DNA from: Rhodomicrobium lacus
Lineage (GTDB): Bacteria; Pseudomonadota; Alphaproteobacteria; Rhizobiales; Rhodomicrobiaceae
Reading direction: 5' to 3'
Assembly: GCF_003992725.1 (NCBI RefSeq)
Contig: NZ_RZNF01000002.1
Span: 496,001-560,000 of the forward strand
Length of the DNA stretch: 64,000 nucleotides
In this document: positions 9,019-18,200 of the stretch, piece after piece
Position numbering within the stretch: position 1 is the first letter of the stretch
How the letters are laid out: the number at the start of each line of letters is the position of its first letter
Made by a program: the position numbers and the translations under genes
The notes under the pieces: model-generated
Databases searched by the model: none
What the model saw: only the letters and a program-made list of their open reading frames with translations
Told to the model about the DNA's origin: nothing

Positions 9019-9155
9019 GTTGGGAAGCCGCCTCAAGCTTGATTGCGGATCTCGCGACCGTCTTTCACTGGCCCTTGTCCGAACTGCTCGAACTGACCCC
9101 GCAGGAACTTCTTTTCTGGCGGGGCCTCGCGGAAGAAAGAGTGAAGGCGAAGTAA
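8746..9155 (+). CDS. E+E': gpE+E' frameshift product of the tail assembly chaperone
   Basis: If ribosomes slip back one base on GGGTTTT (8985-8991), translation continues in the -1 frame through TAT CGG GAA to the TAA at 9153-9155, giving about 136 residues. The -1 frame is open throughout and encodes a tail resembling the P2 gpE' family (LIADLATVFHWPLSELLELT, with FHWP as its hallmark). This parallels P2 E+E' and lambda G-GT, in which the extension binds the tape measure protein while the N-terminal part binds tube protein. The tape measure ATG follows one base after the stop. Confidence 0.75.
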
Positions 9156-9156
9156 G

Positions 9157-11076
9157 ATGGCCGCGAACGTAGCTGAAGCCCAAGTCAAACTGACGCTCCT
9201 CGATGGCGTGTCGGCGGGCATCCAGCGCATTCAGGAGCGCTTCGCTTCGCTGTCGCGCGCCATCGGCCTCGACCGCGTGACGGCAGCCGCCCGCCGCCTC
9301 GGCGAGGCGCTCGCCCGCGTGCGTGACGGCTTCGGCCAGAGCATGGGGCGGCTCAGCGCCTTCATCGCGGCGCTCGGCCTGGGCGGTGGCGGCGCGATCG
9401 CGGCAGCCACATCGCTTGGCAAGCATGTCTCCGCCCTGTCCGAAGACTTCGACAAGCTCTCCAAGGCGGCGGGCATAAGCGCCGAGGTGCTTCAAGAACT
9501 TCAATATGCCGGTCGCAAGAGCGGCGTCGACACTGGGTTGATGGCCGCGAGCCTGAAGGATCTGCGCCGCCGCGCGCTCGAATTCGTGGAGACGGGCGAA
9601 GGCGCGGGCGCCGAAGCGTTCAAGAAGCTCGGATACCGCGCCGGCGAGTTGAAGGCGAAGATGCAGACGCCGGCCGCGCTCTTCTCGGAGATCATCGAAC
9701 GCATCGGCAAGCTGAAGGAGATGGACCGCATCAAGGTTGTGGAAGGGCTCTTCGGCGGCGAAGAAATGCTGAAGATGATCGGCCTGACGGCCGCACAGAT
9801 CCGTGAGCTTCGCGTCGAAGCGCGCGAAAGCGGGACCATCCTTGGCAACGACGTCGTGGCCTTTTCTGCCGTCTATCGCGAGAACCTCGACGCGCTTGAG
9901 CGCCGCCTGGAATCGTTCCGCAACCGCCTCGGCGCGCAGCTGCTGCCCGTGCTCAACGACGCGGCGGAATCCTCTCTGAAATGGCTCGAAGCGAACCGCA
10001 AGCTCATCCAGACAAAAATCGAAGAATGGGCGGGGAAGATCACGCGCGTCGTGCGCGATCTCCTTAATCCCTCCTCCGATCTGCGCCAGCGCATTGCGGC
10101 GATTGGCGATGAGTTCATGCGCTGGGCGCAGCGGATCCAGCCCGTAATCGACTTCCTCGGCGGGCCGCTGAACGCGGCCATGATCGCCGTTGGGGTGTAT
10201 ATTGCCGGTCCGTTCGTGGGCTCGCTGGCGCTTGCGGTGGCTGGCGTTATTCAGCTCTCATCAGCGCTTCTGATGACGCCGGTCGGCTGGTTCCTGATCG
10301 GCATCACGGCCATCGCTGGCGCTGCCTATGTGCTCTACCAGAAATGGGACGCGTTCGTCGCCTACTGGGACAACCTCTGGACCCGAGCGACGTCCGGTTT
10401 CGAGCAGGGCTTCATCGTCGGTGTGTTGAAGCTGCTCCATGGGTTCAACCCGCTCGTGCACATCGCCCGCGGCATCGACGCGGTGATCGAATACTTCACG
10501 GGCGTGTCCTTGATCGACGCGGGCTCGAAGCTCATCGATTCCCTGTGGGAAGGGATGAAGGCGGGCTGGGCGCGCATCGAGAACTGGCTCCGCGAGAAAG
10601 TGTCGGCACTCACTGCCTGGATGCCGGACTGGATCACGGGTGGCGATACGAAGGTGGAAACGCCAGCCGCGCCTTCAGTCGTACCGCCTGCATTTGTCGC
10701 CCCCGCGCCGGAAGGGCGAGGGGCGGACTGGGCACCCGATTGGGTGAAACGCCCGCCGGAGTGGCTCAGCCCGCTGCCTGAGAGCCGTGCGTCGACCATG
10801 ACAGCGCCGAAGGTTCCGACTGTTCCGTTCGGGCAATCTCGCCAAGTCGAAACGCAGACGGTTCAAGCCGGGACGGTGCAAGCGCAGAAGCTGACGATCC
10901 CCGAGCCTCTCGTCGTCCACAAGCCGCAAAGCATCGATGCGTCGGTGCACGTCGGCGCGATCAACGTGCAGGGCGGTTCCGGCACTCCTGCCGAGATGCA
11001 GGCCGCGATCCGTTCCGCGCTCGCCGCTCAGGCCGCGCAGCAGCGCGCCGCTGTTCAATCGCATCTTTCGGATTGA
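9157..11076 (+). CDS. T: Tail tape measure protein
   Basis: A 639-residue protein with the features of P2 gpT. The N-terminal part is helical and rich in Ala and Arg, and a long amphipathic middle follows. Around residues 340-390 a strongly hydrophobic block (AMIAVGVYIAGPFVGSLALA; LIGITAIAGAAYVLYQ) could insert in the host membrane during DNA entry. The C-terminal part is Pro/Ala/Gln-rich. Tape measures set tail length at roughly 0.15 nm per residue, which would imply a tail somewhat under 100 nm. The gene directly follows the gpE+E' frame. Confidence 0.9.
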   Translation: MAANVAEAQVKLTLLDGVSAGIQRIQERFASLSRAIGLDRVTAAARRLGEALARVRDGFGQSMGRLSAFIAALGLGGGGAIAAATSLGKHVSALSEDFDKLSKAAGISAEVLQELQYAGRKSGVDTGLMAASLKDLRRRALEFVETGEGAGAEAFKKLGYRAGELKAKMQTPAALFSEIIERIGKLKEMDRIKVVEGLFGGEEMLKMIGLTAAQIRELRVEARESGTILGNDVVAFSAVYRENLDALERRLESFRNRLGAQLLPVLNDAAESSLKWLEANRKLIQTKIEEWAGKITRVVRDLLNPSSDLRQRIAAIGDEFMRWAQRIQPVIDFLGGPLNAAMIAVGVYIAGPFVGSLALAVAGVIQLSSALLMTPVGWFLIGITAIAGAAYVLYQKWDAFVAYWDNLWTRATSGFEQGFIVGVLKLLHGFNPLVHIARGIDAVIEYFTGVSLIDAGSKLIDSLWEGMKAGWARIENWLREKVSALTAWMPDWITGGDTKVETPAAPSVVPPAFVAPAPEGRGADWAPDWVKRPPEWLSPLPESRASTMTAPKVPTVPFGQSRQVETQTVQAGTVQAQKLTIPEPLVVHKPQSIDASVHVGAINVQGGSGTPAEMQAAIRSALAAQAAQQRAAVQSHLSD

Positions 11077-11086
11077 GGGAGGCGAT

Positions 11087-11485
11087 ATGGCAGCGATCAT
11101 GATGGGCCTCGGTCCTTACCGCTTCTCGATAGACACGGCGGCGTACACGAACCTGCAGCGCACCGATGAATATCGCTGGGAAAGCCAGGAGCGCATCGGC
11201 CGCCATCCGGCGATGCAGTTCATCGGGCAGGGCCACACGACAATCCGGCTTGAAGGGACCGTCTATCCCACGTGGAAGGGCGGGGCCCGGCAGATCGACG
11301 CCATGCGCTCCGCCGCGTCGAAGGGGACGCCTCACGTGCTGGTGTCCGGCGCCGGGAAGATCTTCGGCCGCTTCGTCATCATGAACGTGGAGGAGACGCA
11401 AACCCACTTCTTCGCCGACGGCACGCCGCGCAAGCAGGAGTTCAAGCTCGAAATCAAAAGCTACGGCGAGGATGGGGGCTTGTGA
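11087..11485 (+). CDS. U: Phage tail protein U
   Basis: The 132-residue P2 gpU family protein starts MAAIMMGLGPYRFSIDTAAY and has the central RIGRHPAMQFIGQGHTTIRL segment, in which the R-x-G-x-x-P element is typical. Known role: completion of the tail at the head-proximal or baseplate end, between tape measure and D. ATG 11087 is preceded by GAGGGAGG, an excellent ribosome binding site. The longer upstream frame lies inside the T gene and was discarded. The TGATGA junction overlaps gpX by one base. Confidence 0.88.
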   Translation: MAAIMMGLGPYRFSIDTAAYTNLQRTDEYRWESQERIGRHPAMQFIGQGHTTIRLEGTVYPTWKGGARQIDAMRSAASKGTPHVLVSGAGKIFGRFVIMNVEETQTHFFADGTPRKQEFKLEIKSYGEDGGL

Positions 11486-11700
11486 TGACCGACACGTACC
11501 TCACCAAAAACGGCGACATGATCGATGAGATTTGCTGGCGCTACTACGAGAAGGGTCAGCAAGCCCTCGCGGTCGAGCGCGTCTACGAGGCCAACCGTCG
11601 CCTCGCCGTGCTGGGGCCGAAGCTCCCGGCCGGGACGCTCGTGATCCTGCCGGATCTGCCGCGCCCTGCCGCCACACCCATCATCAGGATATGGGGGTAG
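11485..11700 (+). CDS. X: Phage tail protein X (LysM-like)
   Basis: The 71-residue product from ATG 11485 (MTDTYLTKNGDMIDEICWRY) has the gpX family layout. It is a LysM-like fold in which G-D-x-x-D-x-I-x-W starts the domain, and LPAGTLVILPDLPRPA closes it. Such proteins are thought to bind near the tail tip and may contact peptidoglycan. It overlaps the gpU stop and is followed two bases later by the start of D. The open frame extends upstream, but that part lies in the U gene. Confidence 0.88.
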   Translation: MTDTYLTKNGDMIDEICWRYYEKGQQALAVERVYEANRRLAVLGPKLPAGTLVILPDLPRPAATPIIRIWG

Positions 11701-11702
11701 CG

Positions 11703-12941
11703 ATGCAGCTGATCTGCGAGATCATCAGCAACGGCGAGAATATCTTCGACAGGCTCGCCGACCGCCTCATGTCCGTGGAGGTGCACGACGAAGCCGAGGA
11801 CAAGAGCGACCGCGTCAGCATCAAGCTCGATGACCGCGCGCGCTTCCTCGATGGCGCCTTGGTGGAAATCCCGCTTGTCGGAACGACGATCGAGGTGCTG
11901 CTCGGATACAAGGACGGCGTCAAAGCCCACATGGGCACATACCTCATTGACGACATCTCGGTCGAGAGCCCGCCGCGCACGCTCACGGTGACCGGACGCG
12001 CGGCGAAGATGCCGAAGAGCTACCGCACGCCTCGCACGCAGTCCTACCACCAGAAGACCATCGCCGCGATCATGAAGGAGGTGGCCGAGCGAAGCGGCTA
12101 CGAGCCGAAGGTTGACCCGGCCCTTGCTCGTATCGTCGTTCGCCACATCGACCAGCACAACGAAAGCGACATGGCCTTCGCAACGCGCCTTGCGGGGCTG
12201 CATGACGGTGTTGCTCGCCCTGTCGACGGAAAGCTCGCGGTCGCGAAGAAGGGCACCGGCAAGAGCGTGACGGGCGCTGAACTGCCCGTTGTGACGCTCA
12301 CGGAATCGATGTGCTCGCAATGGCGTTTCCAGTACAGCGCCCGCGACGAAGCGGGCGAGGCCGCCGGCATGGGCGGGAGCGGGGGCACCGATCAGAAGGT
12401 GGCGGGCGACAGCCGCTTGCCGCCGTCCGATCAGCTGGACGGTGGCGACACCATCAACCTGCCGAGCGACACCCCTGCCGTCGGTGAAAAGGGCGGCGTG
12501 CGCGCGCATTGGCACGACATCCGGACGAGCGAGCGCAAGGCTGTCACCATCGGCAAGGCGCCCTATCACGACCTGCGCTACACGCACCACAACGAGGCCG
12601 AAGCGAAGGCCGCCGTCTCGGCCTACAAGAACAAGTCCAGTCGCGGGAAGGCGGGCTTCTCCTGCCAGGTGGGCGGCGAACCGACGATCCGGGCCGAGGC
12701 GAAGCTCGTTCTGGCGAGCTTCCGCGCCTACATCCCGGAGCTTTGGCGCATCAAGAGCTGCACGCACCGCTTCGAGCCTGGCGGCGGCTACACGACGAAC
12801 ATCACGGCCGAACTCTTCGACGAAAAGCAGGAAGACGCGGCCGGCAACGTCTCCAAAACCAAGCCGTCCAAAGACGACAAGATTGATCCGAACGCGCCAC
12901 CGGAACCGACCGGCGGCGACCCCATCAACTTGCCGAAATGA
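11703..12941 (+). CDS. D: Phage late control / baseplate hub protein D
   Basis: The 412-residue gpD family protein (P2 gpD is about 390) is related to VgrG and T4 gp27 hub proteins. ATG 11703 gives MQLICEIISNGENIFDRLAD. The N-terminal domain includes VSIKLDDRARFLDGALVEIP and ISVESPPRTLTVTGRAAKMP, where the latter is the recognisable D signature. A Gly/Asp-rich linker at about residues 220-255 contains GGDTINLPSD, and the C-terminus repeats it as GGDPINLPK. This is an odd internal echo. It overlaps the endolysin frame. Confidence 0.88.
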   Translation: MQLICEIISNGENIFDRLADRLMSVEVHDEAEDKSDRVSIKLDDRARFLDGALVEIPLVGTTIEVLLGYKDGVKAHMGTYLIDDISVESPPRTLTVTGRAAKMPKSYRTPRTQSYHQKTIAAIMKEVAERSGYEPKVDPALARIVVRHIDQHNESDMAFATRLAGLHDGVARPVDGKLAVAKKGTGKSVTGAELPVVTLTESMCSQWRFQYSARDEAGEAAGMGGSGGTDQKVAGDSRLPPSDQLDGGDTINLPSDTPAVGEKGGVRAHWHDIRTSERKAVTIGKAPYHDLRYTHHNEAEAKAAVSAYKNKSSRGKAGFSCQVGGEPTIRAEAKLVLASFRAYIPELWRIKSCTHRFEPGGGYTTNITAELFDEKQEDAAGNVSKTKPSKDDKIDPNAPPEPTGGDPINLPK

Positions 12942-12949
12942 GGGGAAAC

Positions 12950-14023
12950 ATGACCATGAAGCCATCACAAGCGTGCATCGATTTCATCAAGAGCTTCGAG
13001 AGCTTCTACGCAAACGCGTATCTTTGCCCGGCGAACGTGCCGACCATCGGTTGGGGCACCACGAAATGGGATCTCACGAGGCCGGTGAAGCTTGGCGAAA
13101 AGATCACGCGGGCCGAAGCGGAGCGACAGCTCAGGCTTGAGGTGGATCGCGTGGCCGCCGCTGTGAACGCCGCGGTGCGGGTTCCGCTCAGCCAGAACCA
13201 GTTCGATGCGCTCGTGTCGTGGGGCTATAACGTCGGCACCGGCTGGATTACGGGGCGGCGTGGAAGCAAGCAAGCCTCGTTCATCAAGGCCCTGAACAAA
13301 GGCGACTACGACGCCCCCGTCAGAGATCTGCCGAAGTTCAGCCGGACGACCGGCGGCAAGCAACTTTCTGGCCTATCCCGCCGGCGGCGCGAGGAAGTCA
13401 AGATGTGGCAGTCTGGCGCCATCGCATCGGGCCGCGTCGCGGATGAGAGCGACGACGCCTCCGAAGGCTACGTAAGCCGGCCGACCACCGCTCCTTACTT
13501 TGACGCGCGGTTCCGCCAGGTGCAGGCTCGGCTCCGCGCGCTCGGCTATCCTGTCGGCGCTGTCGACGGTCTTCACGGGCGAGCTTCCGCGCGCGGCATC
13601 GCTGCTTTCCAGCGCGACCATGGCCTCGAGGGCGATGCAGGCGTTTGGTACGAGCGCTACGACGATACGCTCGACACCGCGCAGTCTGTCATCCCCGCAG
13701 AACGATCCGCCACGAAGACGCGACAGCTTACGGCCACGGATCCGCTCGCGAAGAAGCTCTCATGGGTGGAGAAGATCCTCATGTGGCTCGGCCTAGGCGG
13801 AGGCGCGGCGGCCTCTCTGCCGGACGCGGCGAGCCAAGCCACCGGCACGTTCTCTGCGCTGAATGGCGTATGGCAGATAATCGCCGACAACAAGGCGCTC
13901 ATCATCGTGGCGGGCTTCATTCTCGCCGCCTTGCTGATCCGGTGGGTTCTGACAGAGCTGAGGGACGCCTACCGCAATAACGACTACCAGGGCGCCATCC
14001 CTTCGGATGAGGTGCGCCAATGA
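12950..14023 (+). CDS. Phage endolysin: GH24 lysozyme, peptidoglycan-binding domain, C-terminal membrane segment
   Basis: About 357 residues. The lysozyme domain (1-150) carries the T4-type catalytic triad spacing E17-x8-C26-x5-T32 (ESFYANAYLCPANVPT), with Cys in the place of the usual Asp. That is a known variant of the E-8aa-D/C-5aa-T motif. A peptidoglycan-binding repeat follows at about 175-225 (VQARLRALGYPVGAVDGLHG). A hydrophobic segment near 315-335 (ALIIVAGFILAALLIRWVL) could anchor it in the inner membrane. ATG 12950 is favoured by AGGGGA; 12938 and 12956 are alternatives. It hydrolyses cell-wall glycan at lysis. Confidence 0.88.
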   Translation: MTMKPSQACIDFIKSFESFYANAYLCPANVPTIGWGTTKWDLTRPVKLGEKITRAEAERQLRLEVDRVAAAVNAAVRVPLSQNQFDALVSWGYNVGTGWITGRRGSKQASFIKALNKGDYDAPVRDLPKFSRTTGGKQLSGLSRRRREEVKMWQSGAIASGRVADESDDASEGYVSRPTTAPYFDARFRQVQARLRALGYPVGAVDGLHGRASARGIAAFQRDHGLEGDAGVWYERYDDTLDTAQSVIPAERSATKTRQLTATDPLAKKLSWVEKILMWLGLGGGAAASLPDAASQATGTFSALNGVWQIIADNKALIIVAGFILAALLIRWVLTELRDAYRNNDYQGAIPSDEVRQ

Positions 14024-14382
14024 TCGCCATCGCGAAAGCGCTCCCGTGGCTGTTGCCGATCCTTGGCGCGGCCAGCACCTGGCTCGGCAAGCTCAACGGA
14101 CTGTCGTGGCTTGGCCTTCCCATCGGCCAGATCGTCCTCGTGCTCGTCACCTTCGCGACGAACGTCCTCTATTTGTTTCTTCAGGTGCTCGCGGGATGGG
14201 CTCAGGATCCGCAGGGGCGAAAGCTCCTCTTGTGCATGGGGCTTGCTATCGGCGCGTTCTTCACGTGGCAGCACGTGGACGAAACCGCTCATCAGCGCGG
14301 CTTTGAGGCCGGTCAGATCAAGGAGCGGCAGGTGCAGGCGCAGAAGAAGGCGCCCGTCCAGAACCGCCGCACACAGAGGTAA
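14020..14382 (+). CDS. Small phage membrane protein, holin candidate
   Basis: A 120-residue protein that begins in the endolysin stop (ATGA overlap). It has a short hydrophobic start (LPWLLPILGAAS), a clear membrane segment (IGQIVLVLVTFATNVLYLFL) and a second weaker one (LLLCMGLAIGAFFTW), followed by a basic, hydrophilic tail rich in Gln and Lys. Two or three membrane spans with a charged C-terminus next to an endolysin fit a holin. No family signature proves it, and a membrane scaffold of unknown role is possible. Confidence 0.55.
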   Translation: MIAIAKALPWLLPILGAASTWLGKLNGLSWLGLPIGQIVLVLVTFATNVLYLFLQVLAGWAQDPQGRKLLLCMGLAIGAFFTWQHVDETAHQRGFEAGQIKERQVQAQKKAPVQNRRTQR

Positions 14383-14384
14383 CC

Positions 14385-14687
14385 ATGCAGGAAGTGACCC
14401 TGCCTCTCACGATCCTCCTCACGCTCATAACCGCCATCTGTTCGGTGGCGGCTGCCTGGGCGCTGACCAAGAGGACGGCAGAAGCGGCGAAGGAAACAGC
14501 CGACGCGGCCAACAAGAAAGCGGGCGAGCTCGAAAGGCAACTGGCCGAATTCAAGATCGAAGCCGCCAAAAGGTTTGCGACCGACGAGACGCTCGCCGGC
14601 GTCCGCTCCGAGGTCGTGGAGGCGATCAACCGGCTGGCGGATCGCCTCGACCGTGTGATCGAGGGGCGGCGGAGGTGGTTTTCATAA
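14385..14687 (+). CDS. Phage membrane-anchored coiled-coil protein (holin accessory or spanin-like)
   Basis: A 100-residue protein with one N-terminal membrane span (LPLTILLTLITAICSVAAAW) and a long, charged coiled coil (TADAANKKAGELERQLAEF), ending RRRWFS. This is the shape of inner-membrane spanins and of haemolysin XhlA-type lysis accessory proteins. Two bases separate it from the holin candidate, so the endolysin and these two genes form a lysis cassette. No lipoprotein o-spanin was found nested in it or behind it, which leaves the spanin reading uncertain. Confidence 0.5.
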   Translation: MQEVTLPLTILLTLITAICSVAAAWALTKRTAEAAKETADAANKKAGELERQLAEFKIEAAKRFATDETLAGVRSEVVEAINRLADRLDRVIEGRRRWFS

Positions 14688-14834
14688 AGTCGCGCGCGAG
14701 CCGCTTTTTAGTTCGCCTGCTATGAAAGCTATTAGGACAGAGTTAACAATCGAAAGCTGGGGGCGCCCACACCCGGGAACAAAGCCGCCTAACAATCATT
14801 AAATCTCGCTGATTTTTCTGGAAAGAAAGCCGTC

Positions 14835-15059
14835 ATGAAAACGCGTGAGGAATTAGAAGAAGAAAACGAACAACTCCGCAATGCAAGCCATGCCGTCTAT
14901 GAAAAAGGCTTTAACGGAGCGAAAGCACGGCTAGACAAAGAAATCGTCCGACTAAAAGACGCGTTTGACGCCGCCCAGAAGGTGAGCAACGCGCGAATTC
15001 ATAATCTTGAGCGTCGTCTTAAATACATTCGCAAAATGACGAATTTTGAAAATCACTAA
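14835..15059 (+). CDS. Small AT-rich coiled-coil protein of unknown function
   Basis: A 74-residue, highly charged, helical protein (MKTREELEEENEQLRNASHA) predicted to form a continuous coiled coil and lacking membrane segments. GGAAAGAAAGCC precedes the ATG at good distance. The base composition is clearly more AT-rich than that of the tail genes, and it stands alone, about 150 bases behind the lysis cassette. It has the look of a late-acquired extra phage gene. Function unknown. Confidence 0.5.
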   Translation: MKTREELEEENEQLRNASHAVYEKGFNGAKARLDKEIVRLKDAFDAAQKVSNARIHNLERRLKYIRKMTNFENH

Positions 15060-15290
15060 CCGAAGCGGCACTATGCCGGGCTGCTCATTCTCTTCTGCTC
15101 ATGGGTTTGCCTTCCCTTTGCTTCGCGCACTCTGCGCAGCATTTTTATCCGCGCGCTTGTCGCATCCGTCTCTACAGAGTTCAGACTTGGATCGAGCGAA
15201 CACGACGGCGCGAAATTGTCGGGTTAAAAAGGGAGTCCGGTCTCGTCCTGCTCAATGATAGCGAAGCGTCAAATTGGGGTTAGGCTGGCC

Positions 15291-18200
15291 TCACTTTTCG
15301 GCGCGCATGAGCGGCATCGCGATCGAGCATCTAAGACCCGCAGACGCGAACTCCAGACGAACGTCACTTCCTGTTTCGAACGAGAGGCCGTCTTCAATCA
15401 GTTCAGACCCGAATCCAGACCGCGTCGGCGGCTTCACCGGCGGCCCCCCAATCTCGACCCATTGAATCCGCGCGACCTCTTCCGCCCCGCTCCTGTCGAC
15501 GCTCCAGGTGACCTCAACCCTGCCTGACTTGGTGGAAAGCGCGCCATATTTCGCGGCATTCGTCGTCAGTTCATGAACAGCCATCCCGAGCATTTGGGCT
15601 TGCCCAGGTGTCAAGTTCACGCTCTCGCCATCGAGCGTAAAGCGTGGGTTATCGCAGTCTTGATCGTAGGGCGAGAGCTCCGAAGCGAAGATGCGTCGCA
15701 AGGAAGCGCCCTTCCAATGGCTCTCGGTAAGAAGATTGTGCGTTTTCGAAAGCGCCATAAGACGAGACTGGAAGGCGTCGGCGAACTCGGCAAGGGTCGT
15801 CGCGTGTCTCGCGGTTTCTCTCGAAATCGCAGCCACAGTCGCAAGAGTGTTTTTGGTTCGATGATCCAGTTCTTTCATTAGCAGGTCTCGCTGCCGTTCC
15901 GAGCGAACCGTTTCGCTAACGTCTCGCGCCACGATCGATGCGGCGCCGATGCTGCCATCCGCGTTGCGCACGGGAGAGACGGTTATCGACATAGGGATGT
16001 GTCTTCCGTCTTTCGCCGCGAGCAGGGTTTCAAGGCACTTGACCGCCTCGCCAGTCTTCACCCTCTCCAGAACGCCGGGTATCTCGTCCTTCTCACCCGG
16101 GGCGACGAGGGTGGAAAGCGGCTTACCCACTATCTCCTCCGCAGTGTAGTAGAAAATCTTCTCCGCACCCGTGTTCCAGCTGGAAATTATGCCATCAAGC
16201 GAATGGCCGATGATCGCGTCATCCGAGGATTCGACAATCGCGGCCAGGAACGCAAGGGTTTCCTGATGGCGCTTTTGTTCGAAAATGTCGACGAACGTGA
16301 TAACGACCCCATCAACGACACCATTGAGTGTCCGATATGGCCTTACGCGCATCAGGAACGTTGTCCCGTTATCGGGCATGTGAACCTCGCGCTCCACAAC
16401 GGACAGCGCCGCCAGGGCGCGCCGAACATCCGCTTCGATGGCGTGATAGCTAAGACGGCTGGCGATCTCTATAACGGGGCGTCCCCGGTCGGCTTCGCGC
16501 AGGTGGAAAAGTTTCGTGCAAGCGGCCGTAAAAGTGCGCACGCATAAATCGTTGTCGAGGAACAGGATGGCGATGTCCGTGCTTTCCAGCAAATTTTGAA
16601 GATCGCTGTTCAATCGATGCAAAATGGTGTTTTTTTCGCTGAGTTCGTTATTTACGGTTTGCAGCTCCTCGTTGATCGACTGCATTTCCTCTTTTGATGA
16701 CTCCAACTCTTCGTTGGAGGATTGCAGTTCCTCATTGAGAGACTGATATTCGTCGTTCGCAGATTTCAGGTCTTCATTCGCCTGCTCCGCCTCGTCGAGA
16801 GCCGCCTGAAGGCGTACCCTGATGGCCCTTAGTTCGGCTTCGAGTTCTCGACTGCCACTGCTCCGGTCTTCCTTGTCGCGTGCTTCCGCCGGCTCTTTCA
16901 GTGTCTCTATTTCCTGAAAAATGACGATGTAGTGCGAGGCCTGACCCACGCCAGGAAGAACCGGCTCCACAATGAGGTTTATGGAATCGCTCTTGCCTGC
17001 AATTTCAATCGGGACGTTCTCTTGCACCGCCCTGAACCCTGTCGCTGCTGCTTTTTGCAGTAGAGAGCGAACCGCCGGACGCAGAGCATTCTGGATGAGA
17101 TTGAAGAGGTTAAAGCTGGCGGCACCCGGCTGCGGATCGAGATATTTTCCGGTTTGTCCCGAAAAACTGATCACCTGATGTTTCTGGTCGATGAGAAGAT
17201 GGGCCGGAGCATATCTCTCCATCACACGCCGCGCGCCTCTTTCGATGCCGCTTTCCACTGCAGGCCGATTAGGTGCGCCAGCCGCAGAGGCGATCATGCC
17301 TCTCGACGCAGCGGACGACAAGGGCAGACTCGGCAGCGCAGCGGGAGTGTCGTTGCGTCGCGCGAAAAGACGATGTTTCTTGTCTGCCTCGGTAAAGAAA
17401 TGCTCCTGCCGGGCGATACTTTCGGATGGCCCGAGAAAGAGATAACCGCTCGAACGAAGTGCATAATGGAAGATCGGGATAAGTCGGTCTTGCAGCGCTG
17501 TATCGAGATAGATCAGGAGATTTCGACAGGAAATCAGATCGAGTTTGGAGAAGGGCGGATCGCGAAGCACGTTGTGAACCGAGAAAACGATGGTTTCCCG
17601 GAGCTCCGGCGAGACGGCATAATGATCGCACTCGCGAACGAACCACCGTTGGAGCCGTTGCGGCGAGACGGAGTCCAGCAGCGCGCGTGGGTATCGTCCG
17701 GCGCGGGCGTGCGCTATCGCACGATCGTCGATGTCGGTCGCAAAGATCATAATTTTCGGGGCGGAGGGCAGCTTTGCGACGGCTTCCATCAAAAGGATGG
17801 CGATCGAATAGGCTTCCTCACCCGTGGCGCATCCCGCGACCCAGACACGCACCTGATCGTCGACGCCTTTGCCCGCAACGAGACCCGGTATGACTTTCGT
17901 CTCCAGCGCCTCGAAGGCGGCTGGATCGCGAAAGAATTGAGTGACCCCGATCAGGAGATCGCGAAACAATAATTCAAGTTCTTTTGGATTGCCTTGCAGT
18001 TCTTTGAGATAGTCCTCTATGCTATCAAGGTGCAGTACAAGCATGCGCCGCTGAATACGTCGCACGAAAGTTTTTTCCTTGTACTCTGAAAAATCATGGC
18101 CGACCGCGTTGCGAAGCAACGCGGCTATCTCAAGCAGATGCTTGGCTGCATCTTCACGGATGCCTTCGGCATTCTTGTGCGCCTTCGCCTTCACGAGATG

